In this document: positions 54,313-61,159 of the stretch, in pieces
Position numbering within the stretch: position 1 is the stretch's first letter
Layout: the number at the start of each line of letters is the position of its first letter
DNA from: Thermodesulfobacteriota bacterium
GTDB taxonomy: Bacteria; Desulfobacterota; WTBG01; CAIYCZ01; CAIRTM01
DNA: 61,159 nt
Direction of reading: 5' to 3'
Assembly (NCBI GenBank): GCA_028278025.1
Contig: JANQFE010000043.1
Span: 1 to 61,159, forward strand
Notes under the pieces: model-generated
Seen by the model: the letters and a program-made list of their open reading frames with translations, nothing else
What the model was told of the DNA's origin: nothing
Databases searched by the model: none
Made by a program: the position numbers and the translations under genes

Positions 54313-55077
54313 TCATTCCAAAAATCCCGTCAGTGGGCTTGACGGGGAAGCTTTTTCCTGCTCGTCTATAGGGCCGGCATCAAGGGCGGCCTCTGCACTT
54401 GTAACGGCAAGTCGGAAAGCATGGGCCATCTTGACAGGATCACGGGCCACTGCTACGGCAGTATTTACCAATACCGCATCTGCTCCCAGTTCAATGGCAC
54501 GGGCAGCATGCGAGGGCAGTCCGAGGCCGGCATCGACCACCACAGGCACTTGGGCCTGTTCAATGATGATCTTTAAAAACTCTTCTGTTTTAATACCACG
54601 GGCAGAACCGATAGGAGAGCCCAGGGGCATAACCGCTGCACAGCCTGCTTCTTCCAGTCGTTTAGCCAGGACAGGGTCTGCATGGATATAGGGAAGGACA
54701 ACAAACTCATCTTTAATAAGCAATTCGGCGGCTTGCAATGTTTCATAGGGGTCGGGCAGAAGATATACCGGATCCGGGGTGACTTCGAGTTTTATCCAGG
54801 TCAAACCTGAAGCAGCCCGGGCAAGGCGGGCCAGTCGCACAGCTTCCTCGGCATTTTGTGCCCCGGATGTATTAGGGACAACCAGATACTTGTTGAAATC
54901 TATGGCTGATACTGTAGGGTCTTTTTCTTCAAAGCTCACTCGGCGAAGTGCAACAGTAACAAGTTCACTGCCGGAGGCTTCAAGGGCCTGGGATAAAACC
55001 AGGGGTGACGGATATTTCCCTGTTCCGATAAAAAGTCGTGAACCAAACGTCCGATCTGCAATTACCAGCGGTTTCAT
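54313..55077 (-). CDS. thiG: Thiazole synthase ThiG
   Basis: 254-residue TIM barrel building thiazole phosphate from DXP, ThiS-thiocarboxylate and dehydroglycine. Recognised by SRLFIGTGKYPS, the catalytic lysine region TWIKLEVTPDP, AAVMPLGSPIGSARG and VVVDAGLGLPSHAARAIELGADAVLVNTAVA. ATG at 55077 has GGAGGTGG 7 bases upstream, one base after thiS. Confidence 0.97.
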   Translation of the reverse strand: MKPLVIADRTFGSRLFIGTGKYPSPLVLSQALEASGSELVTVALRRVSFEEKDPTVSAIDFNKYLVVPNTSGAQNAEEAVRLARLARAASGLTWIKLEVTPDPVYLLPDPYETLQAAELLIKDEFVVLPYIHADPVLAKRLEEAGCAAVMPLGSPIGSARGIKTEEFLKIIIEQAQVPVVVDAGLGLPSHAARAIELGADAVLVNTAVAVARDPVKMAHAFRLAVTSAEAALDAGPIDEQEKASPSSPLTGFLE

Positions 55078-55078
55078 C

Positions 55079-55282
55079 TCAGCCACCTCCAACAAAAGAT
55101 ACAATCTCTACTCTGTCGTTATCGTGAAGACGGGTATGTTCAAATAATTCCGGGCTTACGATGTTTCTATTAATTTCAACTGCGGCCCGCTGTGGTTTGA
55201 TTCCCAGAACATCCAGCAGTTTTTCAACAGTAGTTATTTCTTCAGAGAAGCTTTTTTCTTCTCCATTGATACGCAGTATCAT
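55079..55282 (-). CDS. thiS: Sulfur carrier protein ThiS
   Basis: 67-residue ubiquitin-like carrier ending VSFVGGG; the C-terminal Gly-Gly is adenylated by ThiF and then thiocarboxylated. RINGEEKSF start and LLDVLGIKPQRAAVEIN core are typical. One extra C-terminal glycine compared with most. ATG overlaps the thiF stop (ATGA). Confidence 0.95.
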   Translation of the reverse strand: MILRINGEEKSFSEEITTVEKLLDVLGIKPQRAAVEINRNIVSPELFEHTRLHDNDRVEIVSFVGGG

Positions 55283-55911
55283 AGTTGTTCTCCTATAATC
55301 AATCTGATAATGGTATGGGCCTGCATCGATGCTGCAATGCCTACACGGGAGGCCAAGAGACCCAGTCCCTTGTCTGCATCGCTCTTTAAATCCCCAATAA
55401 CATACACATTGTCGCTCATCTTGTGTGTTGTAATGGTGTTACCATTTCCTGTTCCTGCTAAGCCGGATGCTGCTACAATGATGCACTCCGGCAGGTTTTT
55501 GCGTAGACCAGATACAAGAGCTGCTTTGCTTTCAGCAGCGTCAAAACACTCGGCAACAATCAAACAGCCGGCAAAAATGTGGGCACAATTTGCTGCGGTA
55601 ACCTTCTGTTCCAGTGCTGTTACATCGACATAGGGATTAAAACTGCGAATATTTTCAGCCAGCGTAGACGCCTTCGGCTTACCAAGCTGTGCAATAGTGT
55701 AGCGCTGCCTGTTCAGGTTTGAAGGCTCCACGATGTCGTAGTCTGCAATAACCAGACTTCCAATGCCGGCCCGGGCAAGGTTTTCTGCCACCACTGTCCC
55801 CAAGCCGCCCGCACCTGCTATGCCCACACAGGCTTTGTTGAGTTTTTGTGTCAGGGTCCGGGGCTGACGGGCAAAGAGTGCATCTGCCGATATGTCGTTT
55901 TTAGTATTCAT
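55279..55911 (-). CDS. thiF: ThiS adenylyltransferase ThiF
   Basis: 210-residue E1-like enzyme activating ThiS. Nucleotide site VGIAGAGGLGTVVAENLARAG, DYDIVEPSNLNRQRYTIAQLGKPKA. It lacks the CxxC zinc pairs of E. coli ThiF, as do the short ThiF forms clustered with ThiH in anaerobes. Coupled to thiS. Confidence 0.92.
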   Translation of the reverse strand: MNTKNDISADALFARQPRTLTQKLNKACVGIAGAGGLGTVVAENLARAGIGSLVIADYDIVEPSNLNRQRYTIAQLGKPKASTLAENIRSFNPYVDVTALEQKVTAANCAHIFAGCLIVAECFDAAESKAALVSGLRKNLPECIIVAASGLAGTGNGNTITTHKMSDNVYVIGDLKSDADKGLGLLASRVGIAASMQAHTIIRLIIGEQL

Positions 55912-55934
55912 TGCGTTTCCCGGAGGCTGACGGT

Positions 55935-56510
55935 TTATTTTTTTTTGTTCTCCCTGTGTGCACTATTGAAGAACATGGTTATACCGGCAGCTGAAAAATC
56001 ATGAGAAAGTTCCTTTTGCAAAGCATGAATTCGCTGCCGAGAAAGTCCGCCCAGCAGGATAACCCTCTCACCAAATTCTGCTGTTAATTTTTGCAGGCCG
56101 GAGCGTGGAAACAACTTCCTGGTGTCTGCCGGTTTTGAGAGGGGGGTATAGACAGGTGACACAAAAGTGTAATCAGTCGAGTGTCTAAGCAGGTTAACTG
56201 AACCGAGATAATCATGACTGGAGGCTATTATCAAAATGTTTTTTGATACATGTCCTTTTGGTATCAAATCGGTTTCCGTGCTTTTGAAATGCAGGCCGCA
56301 AAAAGATTTTTGAGCTTTATTATGTAACCGGTAAGGGATAATTGGAATTATACCGAAATTGCTTACCTCTATCACCACATCCTCAACACTCTTTGCAGGA
56401 AGGGGAGATCTTACATAAAGGAAATCTACCTTGTTGCATTTTAATAAAGGGAGATGTTTGAGTATGTCGCTGCAGGTAAAATGATCAGGAGTAATTGCAA
56501 ATAGTTTCAA
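55935..56510 (-). CDS. thiE: ThiE/TenI-like thiamine phosphate synthase family protein
   Basis: 191-residue TIM-barrel protein. FLYVRSP (first strand), GLHFKSTE where classic ThiE has GxHLGQxD, ASSHDYLGS, YTFVSPVYTPLSKP (compare GPIFPTPTK) and VILLGGLS. The replaced HLGQ segment makes it a divergent ThiE or a TenI-type thiazole tautomerase. The start codon is TTG at 56510 with AGGGA 11 bases before. First gene of the operon; no complete TPP riboswitch is visible upstream. Confidence 0.75.
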   Translation of the reverse strand: MKLFAITPDHFTCSDILKHLPLLKCNKVDFLYVRSPLPAKSVEDVVIEVSNFGIIPIIPYRLHNKAQKSFCGLHFKSTETDLIPKGHVSKNILIIASSHDYLGSVNLLRHSTDYTFVSPVYTPLSKPADTRKLFPRSGLQKLTAEFGERVILLGGLSRQRIHALQKELSHDFSAAGITMFFNSAHRENKKK

Positions 56511-56797
56511 GGGTTACTATCCCTGTCCTTTCAATAAAGTCTTCAGCCCTAGTTGTCATCACAATATTATATATACATACAGGCTGCATACGCACACAAC
56601 ATCATCCCATAATTCTACTATAATTATAGATTAATAAATGTATATTCTTTGTCAAGGTATTTTTCGCGACAGCTGCCGGCGAGTCGGCCTGTCACGCCGG
56701 AGGTGACGTGTGAGTTTATCCTGAGTGAAATGAAGGGAGTCTCGTCTGCCTGTTCGCCGAAGCTTTATAATGCAGGCGGATCCCCGCCATTGCTTGA
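56511..56797. other. Gene-free region upstream of thiE and of the GIY-YIG gene
   Basis: The thiE side (56511-56640) is AT-rich with a perfect 12-bp palindrome CTATAATTATAG near 56619 and TTGACA on the minus strand near 56655, too far (21 bases) from TATAAT for a normal promoter. From 56665 the sequence turns GC-rich with words such as GTTCGCCGAAGCTTTATAATG and GAGTTTATCCTGAGTGAAATG resembling repeats that I associate with GIY-YIG genes in other genomes. A terminator follows. Confidence 0.4.
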
Positions 56798-56829
56798 GGG
56801 CTTAGAGAAATCTAAGCCCTTTTTATTTT
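56798..56829 (+). terminator. Strong intrinsic terminator with GAAA tetraloop
   Basis: GGGCTTAGA (56798-56806), loop GAAA, TCTAAGCCC (56811-56819), then TTTTTATTTT. It ends a rightward transcript that contains no gene, 22 bases before the GIY-YIG start, so either an upstream small RNA or an attenuator of the GIY-YIG gene. Confidence 0.8.
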
Positions 56830-56850
56830 AATGTGCAAAAAAGGAGGAAA

Positions 56851-57144
56851 ATGTATTACGTTTACATTTTGAAAAACTTGAAAGACAGTACTTATTACAT
56901 CGGCTCCACGCAAAATTTACAAGAGAGGCTCGAACGGCACAACCAGGGTCGGACGAAATATACAAAGGCTAAAAGACCATGGGAATTGGTTTATTCAGAA
57001 GAATACTCGAACAGATCCTCAGCAGTAAAGCGGGAGCAAGAGATCAAGAGTTATAAGCGCAAAGCGTATATCGAACGGTTGGTTAGTGCGTTCTGCATGT
57101 CCCGACCTCTGATAGAAAAAATAAAACCGTTGTGGGCGTGTTGA
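56851..57144 (+). CDS. GIY-YIG nuclease family protein (UPF0213-like)
   Basis: 97 residues. MYYVYILKNLKDSTYYIGST holds the GIY and YIG strands, LQERLERHNQG the conserved Arg, TKYTKAKRPWELVYSEEY and the KREQEIKSYKRKAYIERL helix the catalytic-Glu region. The ATG at 56851 directly follows AGGAGGAAA. The last dozen residues (SRPLIEKIKPLWAC) look atypical, and the stop lies in a TGTTGAAAAAG stretch like the end of the adjacent 122-bp element, so the C-terminus may have been altered by insertion. Cellular role unknown. Confidence 0.85.
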   Translation: MYYVYILKNLKDSTYYIGSTQNLQERLERHNQGRTKYTKAKRPWELVYSEEYSNRSSAVKREQEIKSYKRKAYIERLVSAFCMSRPLIEKIKPLWAC

Positions 57145-57159
57145 AAAAGTTCTTTTAAG

Positions 57160-57282
57160 GGGGCTGTTCAAAAATGTCCAGATACAAGGCGTGCGAAATC
57201 ATGAGGAATGAGGTCCGCCGCGGCGGATCGCAGTGACGAATGATGAGCACAACGCAGTAGCTGGGGGTTTTTCAACAGCCCC
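57160..57282. repeat. 122-bp GGGCTGTT-ended MITE-like element, copy 2
   Basis: Inverted ends GGGGCTGTTCAAAAATG (57160) and TTTTTCAACAGCCCC (57268-57282). Opposite in orientation to 831-952 and about 88% identical, with inner palindrome GTCCGCCGCGGCGGA (57213-57227). An extra partial end, TGTTGAAAAAG at 57139, lies just outside it. Confidence 0.8.
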
Positions 57283-57319
57283 GTTGTCTCTATTTACTAT
57301 TACGCGATACAGATATAAG

Positions 57320-58489
57320 TCAGCCGTCGCGGCTTTCCCGGGGACGCATAATATCCCCATTCCACAGATGCTGCAAAAAACTGTGCACGGGCATGACGGT
57401 AATGGTGTTCCAGGTCAACTGCCGCTCCCCCTGGTAGATGCCATAGCAGGTGACATTTTGGGGTCCCAGTTCCGAGCGAATGCGGTTTAGCCCACGATTG
57501 TATTGCTTATCCCAGCGGGAGGCTGCTTTAATTTCCAGCGCCAAAAAGCCCTGACCGGTTTCACACAGCAAATCAACTTCTACACCGTCATAACTGCACC
57601 AGAAGTAAAGCGGATAGTGAAGCCGTTCATAGGATATGTACGCCCTGATTTCGTTGAACAAAAATGTTTCCAGCAAATGGCCTTCCTCTTCAGGTGCAGG
57701 TGGGTAGGGAAGTCGGCCGGAAAGGGCACGAACTATACCGCAGTCAAACAGGTAGAATTTAGGATGCGCCACCTGTTTGGTTGAGCGTTTCAGCTTCCAA
57801 GGATGCAGCCAGGATCCTATAAGGGTATCGACCAGTACTTCAAAATAATTCTGAACCGTCTGACGACTTACAGCGGCATCACGCGCTATGCTGCTTACAT
57901 TTGTTATCTGTCCATTTTGGCGGGCCGCTATTTCAAGAAAGCGGCTGAAATTGCCGATATTGCGCGTTAATGCCTCAGCCATTATTTCTTCCTGCAAATA
58001 GGTGTCTGCATAGGCGGACAGATATGCAACCGGATCACCACCGGTTATTGCGAGCGGGAGTGTGCCGTAGCGTAAGGTGTCGGAAACAGTCATTTCAAAA
58101 TCTGTTTCCACTGAAACAAGTGGAAACAGATGCTGGACAATCGCCCGCCCTGCCAGCAAATTCGATGCGCCGTGCCGCAGCTTACGCGCGCTTGAGCCCG
58201 AAAGAACGAAATGTATTGAGCGAGACTCCATGAGACGATGCACTTCATCCAGCAGACCAGGCACCTTTTGCACTTCGTCGATAACAACCCATGTTCCCGG
58301 TGGTTGCGTCTCTGTTTCTCTGAACAGCAGGCCCGGATCTCTGCTCAAGCGCAGTTTTTCGCGGGTATTGAGCAGATCATAATAGATGGCATCGGGAAAA
58401 TGCTGTTTTATCCAGGTTGACTTTCCTGTTGCACGAGGGCCAAACAGAAAAAAGGAGATAGTTGGTTTTTTAAGTAATCTTGTAAGCAT
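57320..58489 (-). CDS. AAA ATPase with DUF4143 domain (second copy)
   Basis: 389 residues when started at ATG 58489. Walker A GPRATGKS (17-24), Walker B WVVIDEVQKVP (67-77), LSGSSARKLRHGASNLLAGRA, a winged-helix linker with an HTH (SIARDAAVSRQTVQNYFEVL) and the DUF4143 domain with VEVDLLCETGQ...LALEIKAAS, a D...ExK nuclease-like pattern. Low similarity to the ATPase at 15.7 kb apart from the architecture. Its start coincides with the predicted transcription start, as in the other. Role unknown. Confidence 0.88.
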   Translation of the reverse strand: MLTRLLKKPTISFFLFGPRATGKSTWIKQHFPDAIYYDLLNTREKLRLSRDPGLLFRETETQPPGTWVVIDEVQKVPGLLDEVHRLMESRSIHFVLSGSSARKLRHGASNLLAGRAIVQHLFPLVSVETDFEMTVSDTLRYGTLPLAITGGDPVAYLSAYADTYLQEEIMAEALTRNIGNFSRFLEIAARQNGQITNVSSIARDAAVSRQTVQNYFEVLVDTLIGSWLHPWKLKRSTKQVAHPKFYLFDCGIVRALSGRLPYPPAPEEEGHLLETFLFNEIRAYISYERLHYPLYFWCSYDGVEVDLLCETGQGFLALEIKAASRWDKQYNRGLNRIRSELGPQNVTCYGIYQGERQLTWNTITVMPVHSFLQHLWNGDIMRPRESRDG

Positions 58490-58525
58490 AATTAGCATAA
58501 TAGCCGAAAAAATGCCAATATGCAA
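58490..58525 (-). promoter_or_regulatory. Leaderless promoter of the second DUF4143 ATPase
   Basis: Minus strand -35 TTGCAT (58525-58520), 17-base spacer, -10 TATTAT (58502-58497), then ATG 7 bases on at 58489. No ribosome site exists. The decamer TGCTAATTAT (58497-58488) also occurs at 15676-15685 before the first DUF4143 gene. Confidence 0.65.
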
Positions 58526-58672
58526 GTCATTTCTTTCCTGTCTCCTCTGACAATTCAGCTGTTTTGATGCGATTGAAATGCGATAAAAGCGCTCGTTGAG
58601 CTAGCAGGATGTAACAAAAACCAGCTGATTAGTTAATAAGTTATTGTTTATCTAAAAAATACAATTTTCCCC

Positions 58673-58700
58673 TTGCTAATATAATTAGTTCGTTTAAAAT
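58673..58700 (+). promoter_or_regulatory. Likely promoter of the leader ORF/LRR gene
   Basis: -35 TTGCTA (58673-58678), 16 bases, -10 TAAAAT (58695-58700). CTAATATAATTAG (58676-58688) is a small palindrome in the spacer. Transcription would start about 58707, 19 bases before the leader ORF. Confidence 0.5.
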
Positions 58701-58725
58701 ATTTGATTAAAGCAGGGGGGCGACA

Positions 58726-58755
58726 ATGTCTAAAGTCAAAAAAAGATTGGTCTAA
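58726..58755 (+). CDS. Nine-codon leader ORF (MSKVKKRLV)
   Basis: ATG at 58726 follows a GGGGGG ribosome site at 5-6 bases; reads MSKVKKRLV then TAA. It ends 5 bases before a strong terminator hairpin. A short basic peptide before a terminator suggests a leader for attenuation of the LRR gene, but it contains no run of one amino acid that would show what is sensed. Confidence 0.45.
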   Translation: MSKVKKRLV

Positions 58756-58759
58756 AAAG

Positions 58760-58805
58760 AGCTTCTATCAGCCATAGAGTGCTGGTGGGAGCTTTTTTGT
58801 TTTTT
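58760..58805 (+). terminator. Intrinsic terminator/attenuator before the LRR gene
   Basis: 13-bp stem, AGCTTCTATCAGC (58760-58772) with GCTGGTGGGAGCT (58781-58793), four to five of the pairs being G-U, loop CATAGAGT, then TTTTTTGTTTTTT. It lies 20 bases before the LRR start codon, so the gene would be expressed only by read-through. Confidence 0.75.
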
Positions 58806-58824
58806 AGAGAAAGGAGGGTATATT

Positions 58825-60030
58825 ATGAGAAAAATAAAAACCATTACTTGCTCTTTTTTGCTTTTCCTTTTCTGCATATTCATGTCACATCCTGCTTTCG
58901 CACAACCTGTCTGGGAGGGTAGTTATACCATCTTTACGCATGAAGATATTGAAATATTGTCAGGCTATACAGAGGTAACCGGTTCTTTGATAGTTGGATG
59001 CCGCAGTAACCCAGATTGTCCCACACCTGTCACTCTTGAAAAACTTTCAGGCCTTGAAAGTCTGACCAGCGTGGGATGGCACTTGGCACTAGTGTATACG
59101 CCCCTGAAAAGCCTCAGCGGACTTGACAGTCTCACCCGCGTGGGTGGGAATGTAGAATTTACTTCCAACGAAGTTCTGACCAGCCTAGCCCCTCTTGAAA
59201 ATGTTACCAGCGTCGGCGGGTCTTTGAATATTGTAGCAAATGACAACCTGACCAACCTGAGCGGGTTGGATAGTATCACCAGCGTCGGCGGGTATTTGAG
59301 TATTGCAGCAAATGACAATCTGACCAGCCTGAGCGGGTTGGATAGTATCACTAGCGTTGGCGGGGATTTGTATATAGGGAGTAACAACGTTCTGACCAGC
59401 CTGAGCGGGTTGGGTAATATCACCAGCGTTGGCGCTACTTTGAGTATTGTAGCAAATGACAATCTGACCAGCCTGAGCGGGCTGGATAGTATCATCAGCG
59501 TTGGCGGGGATTTGTATATAGGGAGTAACAACGTTCTGACCAGCCTGAGTGGGTTGGATAGTATTACCAGCGTTGGCGTTACTTTGGAAATTGATAACAA
59601 TGATGCGTTGACCAGCCTGAGTGGGTTGGATAGTATCACCAGCGTCGGCGGGTATTTGAGTATTGCAGCAAATGACAATCTGACCAGCCTGAGCGGGTTG
59701 GATAGTATCACCAGCGTTGGGACGTTACGTGTTTCTGGAAATCCCACTCTGACCAGCTTGAGTGGGTTGGAAAATATCACTAACGTCAGCGACCGCCTTT
59801 ATATACGAAACAACGACGCGTTGACCGATCTTTGCGCGTTATATCATGTATACTTGGGGGGTGGGGATTTACCTTTCTCCTATTTGAGCGTTACTCATAA
59901 CAATGAGCTCTCCATGGCTACGGCCAAAGCATTAAGATTGCGACTAAGACTAAACGGATTCATAGGACTGGCATTAATTGATAATAATAACGGTAAAGGC
60001 CTGGTTTTGTGCAAACCCTCATTTTTATAA
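58825..60030 (+). CDS. Secreted leucine-rich-repeat (receptor L-domain-like) protein
   Basis: 401 residues. Signal peptide to AFAQ (about 1-26); then 11-12 tandem 24-residue units of the form LTSLSGLDSITSVGGYLSIAANDN, a leucine-rich solenoid of the receptor-L/bacterial LRR type, and a capping region with three cysteines (CALYHV...LCKPSFL plus an early C-SNPDC pair). DNA units of 72 bases are nearly identical (59281-59350 with 59641-59710), so copy number is likely to vary. AAGGAGGG lies before the start. Probably surface-exposed adhesion or binding protein; ligand unknown. Confidence 0.85.
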   Translation: MRKIKTITCSFLLFLFCIFMSHPAFAQPVWEGSYTIFTHEDIEILSGYTEVTGSLIVGCRSNPDCPTPVTLEKLSGLESLTSVGWHLALVYTPLKSLSGLDSLTRVGGNVEFTSNEVLTSLAPLENVTSVGGSLNIVANDNLTNLSGLDSITSVGGYLSIAANDNLTSLSGLDSITSVGGDLYIGSNNVLTSLSGLGNITSVGATLSIVANDNLTSLSGLDSIISVGGDLYIGSNNVLTSLSGLDSITSVGVTLEIDNNDALTSLSGLDSITSVGGYLSIAANDNLTSLSGLDSITSVGTLRVSGNPTLTSLSGLENITNVSDRLYIRNNDALTDLCALYHVYLGGGDLPFSYLSVTHNNELSMATAKALRLRLRLNGFIGLALIDNNNGKGLVLCKPSFL

Positions 60031-60351
60031 CAGTGTCTCGTTGAGGATATGTATGGTGAGAACGCTCGTCAAGCTTCGTGTTTTCTAAAGGAACTGCGGT
60101 TTTTTGTTAATTATTATTTTTTAGTTAGCATGTATTTTTTTATTGACAAATATATTTTTCCATATTAAACATTTATTAGTGGTTATGCTTATAAAATATC
60201 CGTTTGTGCCCAAGTAAGTACAGAAAGTAAGTTTACGCATACTGTCGCTTTAACGGGGATTTGGCTATTAATTGATCGTATTGTAACTGCTGACTGATCC
60301 TAGTCCACTGCTACGGTTGGGCATCCATGTATTCCTAAAGGAGGGGCATAC
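60031..60351. other. Gene-free gap between LRR gene and ccsA
   Basis: 321 bases, AT-rich in the first half. A TTGACA-like word at 60142 (ATTGACAAAT) with TATTAA 17-18 bases on is a possible promoter for ccsA. No repeat or RNA is recognised. Confidence 0.35.
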
Positions 60352-61062
60352 ATGTCTGAAAATCTATTCATTCTTTCCGGCTTAATTTTTTTTGCAGCCT
60401 CCGTTTTATATTCAATTTATTTTATTAAGCAAACAAGAAAGTTTGGGATACTATCGACTACTCTCACCGTAGGCGGTTTTATTTTTCAAATTGTCGGCTA
60501 TCTTTTCAGATGGATGGAAGCTTCTCAACAAGGTTTCGATCATACTCCTTTAGAAGCCTTTACCATTTATGAAGTCCTGATTTTTATTTCTTTTTGTTTG
60601 GTAAGTTTGTACTTAGTCTTTGAGTACAAATATCGTATTAGAGCACTGGGGTGTCTAGTAATGCCCTTTATAACGCTCATGATATTATATGCTTCATTTT
60701 CAGACAGTATCACATCTGAAATTCAAGAACTGCCTGATGTTTTACAAGGGAATTATTTTATGTTGCATGTGGTAAGCGGCGCAATCAGTTACGCCGGGTT
60801 TTGTTTGTCGGTAATAGCAAGCGTTATTATCCTTATGATGACAGGGAAAGGGAAAGTGAGCACAGCGCAGGATACTATTATGAGCAAGCTGCCCCGCCCG
60901 ATGATACTTGATGATATAAGTTACAAAAGTATAGCTCTCGGATTTATTTTGTTTAGTGTCTGTATTGCAACCGGATTATACCGAACGAAGGTGATCTGGG
61001 GCAGCTACTGGAGTTGGGATCCCAGTCAAACAAGTATGTTGATTACTTGGCTTATGTACTGA
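60352..61062 (+). pseudogene. ccsA: Cytochrome c assembly protein CcsA, truncated by insertion
   Basis: 236 codons remain. Several membrane helices, PLEAFTIYEVLIFISFCLV in the middle, MLHVVSGAISYAGFCLSVIASV (heme-ligand His), and the WWD-type loop WGSYWSWDPSQTSMLITWLMY (family WGxYWxWDPKExW). The frame stops directly after this, where CcsA normally continues with two more helices and a second conserved His. The following bases look like the end of an IS, which supplies the TGA stop. Strong AGGAGG precedes the start. Heme delivery for cytochrome c would be lost unless another copy exists. Confidence 0.8.
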
Positions 61063-61159
61063 GCTATTGTCAAATGTTGTGTACGGTTAGGCGGCAATCC
61101 TCTCCATGCCATCAACAAATTTGACTCCCTCAATCACTTTTCCCAGCTTATCTATCCCA
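61061..61159. mobile_element. End of an insertion sequence, probably IS256 family
   Basis: After the broken ccsA comes GAGCTATTGTCAAATGTTGTG, resembling the IS256-family terminal repeat (TGTCAAA plus TTGTGTA). It is followed by the 3' end of a transposase-like gene on the minus strand. The rest lies beyond the window. Confidence 0.6.
61087..61159 (-). CDS. IS256-type transposase, C-terminal fragment (partial at window edge)
   Basis: 24 residues up to a TAA stop: GIDKLGKVIEGVKFVDGMER then IAA. The pattern LxxVIxGVxFxDG matches my memory of C-termini of IS256-group transposases. Gene start is outside the window. Confidence 0.5.
   Translation of the reverse strand, partial: GIDKLGKVIEGVKFVDGMERIAA

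Noticed and set aside
56511..56600. TPP riboswitch before thiE
   Set aside because: ACTAGGG and ACCCTTGAAA fragments are present, but the CTGAGA and GAACCTGAT...GGATAATGCC parts are missing and the second fragment is the thiE start itself.
58965..59780. 271-codon minus-strand frame opposite the LRR gene
   Set aside because: Antisense of a codon-biased tandem repeat; no start signal or family content.

Overview
The window looks like chromosomal sequence of a Gram-negative bacterium of the Desulfobacterota (former Deltaproteobacteria). Two gene orders support this: yceD-rpmF-fab genes-rpiB-dCMP deaminase-nrdR-ribD-ribE-ribBA-ribH-nusB, and lysS-lolC-lolD-bamA-ompH-lpxD-fabZ-lpxA-mviM-lpxB-msbA-waaA-lpxK. 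Both are arranged much as I remember them from Geobacter-type genomes. Lipid A, Bam and Lol genes show an outer membrane. Genus cannot be set from the sequence alone.

Layout: 0.1-10.6 kb is mostly minus strand housekeeping: a PilZ protein, two tRNA-Ser genes next to serS, an rdgC split into two overlapping frames, trmFO, topA, dprA, tatD, yjbQ and a TerB-like gene. 10.9-18.9 kb is accessory: an HD-GYP protein, a membrane protein, a secreted seven-repeat SBBP protein, a palindromic IS-end-like element, an AAA/DUF4143 ATPase with a leaderless promoter, about 0.9 kb without genes but with DnaA-box-like iterons, and a DoxX/rhodanese pair. 19-31.4 kb holds an acyltransferase, the riboflavin operon and the fatty-acid operon. 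The latter lacks plsX and fabD and carries an acyl-CoA dehydrogenase instead. 31.7-48.4 kb is the outer-membrane biogenesis operon (lysine tRNA charging, lipoprotein export, BamA, OmpH, lipid A, Kdo, PagL). 48.4-52.9 kb has a UvrD-type helicase and an RNase II-type protein. 53.1-56.5 kb is the thiamine operon thiE-F-S-G-H on the minus strand. 56.6-61.2 kb is accessory again: a GIY-YIG gene, a second DUF4143 ATPase, a secreted leucine-rich-repeat protein behind a short leader ORF and terminator, and a ccsA gene cut by an insertion sequence at the window edge.

The least explained structure is a family of about 185-bp intergenic elements (five copies, some partial). They share ends beginning TAGTAC and a GC-rich core, but each full copy has its own long self-complementary arms. 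Three sit inside the rib and lpx operons, and two supply the stop codon of the neighbouring gene (fabZ, thiH). A second family is a 122-bp GGGCTGTT-ended element (two inverted copies). Degenerate heptanucleotide repeats fill several other gaps. All functional calls are by recognition of motifs and gene order; no database search was run.
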